Part shown: in pieces, positions 63,251 to 64,000 of the stretch
Layout: each line of letters begins with the position of its first letter
How positions within the stretch are numbered: position 1 is the stretch's first letter
Assembly: GCA_050084515.1 (NCBI GenBank)
Contig: CM114273.1
Location: forward strand, 12,152,001-12,216,000
DNA from: Blasia pusilla
Taxonomy: Eukaryota; Marchantiophyta; Marchantiopsida; Blasiales
DNA length: 64,000 nucleotides
Direction of reading: 5' to 3'
The notes under the pieces: model-generated
Told to the model about the DNA's origin: nothing
What the model saw: the letters and a program-made list of their open reading frames with translations, nothing else
Databases searched by the model: none
Translations under genes and position numbers: made by a program

Positions 63251-63514
63251 TTAAAAGCATCTTAACATTAAAATGCCATAAGAGTCAAAATAATCATACT
63301 CAATGCCATCTTCCTCCTTCATGACATCTTTTCTACACAACCCCCCCCCCCTTGAACAGGGTCCAAAAATCAAGAATGGTTTTCCAGAGGGGCACAGGTA
63401 CTCAAAGCCCAAGAACGCATGGTATTGATCCCAACAACAATAAAAAAACTCTTTAACATTGGAGCATGGATTACTGAAGCACATTAGTTGGTGTTTATAA
63501 CTAGGTATTACTAG

Positions 63515-63694
63515 ACAAGTGAAACAAGTCTGACTAGTCTTGACTAAAGGGTATTGATAACTACTTTAGTCATAAGCAAATGACTAGGTGAGTTGCATGA
63601 ACATAATTTTTATGACTAAACCATTTTAGTCATAATTTGAGTCATTCTTTCAGTGAGTCATTTATAGCCAGTCATAAAAAACACACATTTCTTC
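63515..63694. repeat. CACTA-2 right subterminal motif cluster
   Basis: Repeated TGACTA/TAGTCAT and GAGTCAT motifs in both orientations just inside the right TIR, mirroring the left subterminal region at 56395-57060. Confidence 0.8.
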
Positions 63695-63702
63695 TAGTGA
63701 AA

Positions 63703-64000
63703 GTGGCACATCCAACGATGAGGATACAACTGCTGCAAAACTAGGGACCTCCTTTACCTCCTCATGCATAGGAGAATCCATAGCATAAAGATTATCCTCC
63801 AAAAAGTCTCATGGCCAAGTGACTACTCACTAAAACCAGCCACAGATACTAACACCACAAGTGTTATGAATTGAGACCTATCATTGGCTCCTCCAAGTGA
63901 TGTTTGAATCTGGAATGGGCAAGGCTCAAGCTCTGACCTCCGAATATCCAAACCAATACATGCCGCCTTTCCCAACATCAAAGGTTGGGCACTATAGTCT
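63703..64000 (-). pseudogene. retropepsin-like protease of copy 2 (partial)
   Basis: On the minus strand from the right edge: SAQPLMLGKAACIGLDIRR, then ELEPCPFQIQTSLGGA. This matches copy 1 (GAQPLMLGKASFRGLGLTR; CPFRIQTFLGGA). The active-site Asp-Ser-Gly is degraded here: the residues before AQPLML read Asp-Tyr-Ser. After about 63840 the alignment with copy 1 is lost, by deletion or divergence. It is separated from its own methyltransferase only by CACTA-2. Confidence 0.75.

Overview
The window is nuclear DNA from a land plant. The evidence is spliced genes with GT-AG introns, a phi-class glutathione S-transferase with the classic three-exon layout, a P-class PPR gene, and CACTA, hAT, Helitron and Ty3-like elements. 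The species cannot be named from this stretch. A retroelement-borne DNA methyltransferase of a type so far known mainly outside flowering plants, and a very repeat-rich landscape, make a non-flowering land plant (lycophyte, fern or bryophyte) my preferred guess, but this is inference.

Layout. 1-6653 (+): the 3' two-thirds of the RNA polymerase I largest-subunit gene, cut by the left edge. 6.7-11.8 kb: intergenic, with a 187-bp tandem duplication, a GA microsatellite and a 228-bp non-autonomous Helitron. 11786-13245 (-): an intact GSTF gene. 13.3-18.7 kb: AT-rich spacer, a decayed gag-protease fragment and a 1.7-kb LTR-like repeat rich in TTGAC cores. 19-21.3 kb: a dead hAT transposase. 20.2-24.5 kb: a peculiar patchwork duplication running into an apparently intact PPR gene (23623-25695). 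25.7-34.4 kb: mostly unassigned, with a Helitron helicase relic and purine-rich and G-rich repeats. 34463-36115: a second copy of the LTR-like repeat, inverted relative to the first.

From 36 kb to the right edge the sequence is a nest of transposons. A Ty3-like retroelement (copy 1, +) is broken in its RT by a CACTA element (CACTA-1, left end 41188, transposase on the minus strand). CACTA-1 is apparently entered at about 50448 by a second member of the same retroelement family (copy 2, -). Copy 2 is itself split by a complete 7.3-kb CACTA element (CACTA-2, 56374-63699, 3-bp AAA target duplication). CACTA-2 carries captured gene pieces, including the first exon of a SelO-like gene, and a 345-bp tandem array.

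The most interesting system is this retroelement family. Its polyprotein order is gag - protease - C5 DNA methyltransferase - RT - RNase H - integrase - PHD-like zinc finger. It therefore carries both a DNA-methylation writer and a putative chromatin reader. Both copies are broken. Copy 2 keeps the methyltransferase catalytic Cys (WPCQ); copy 1 has Tyr there.
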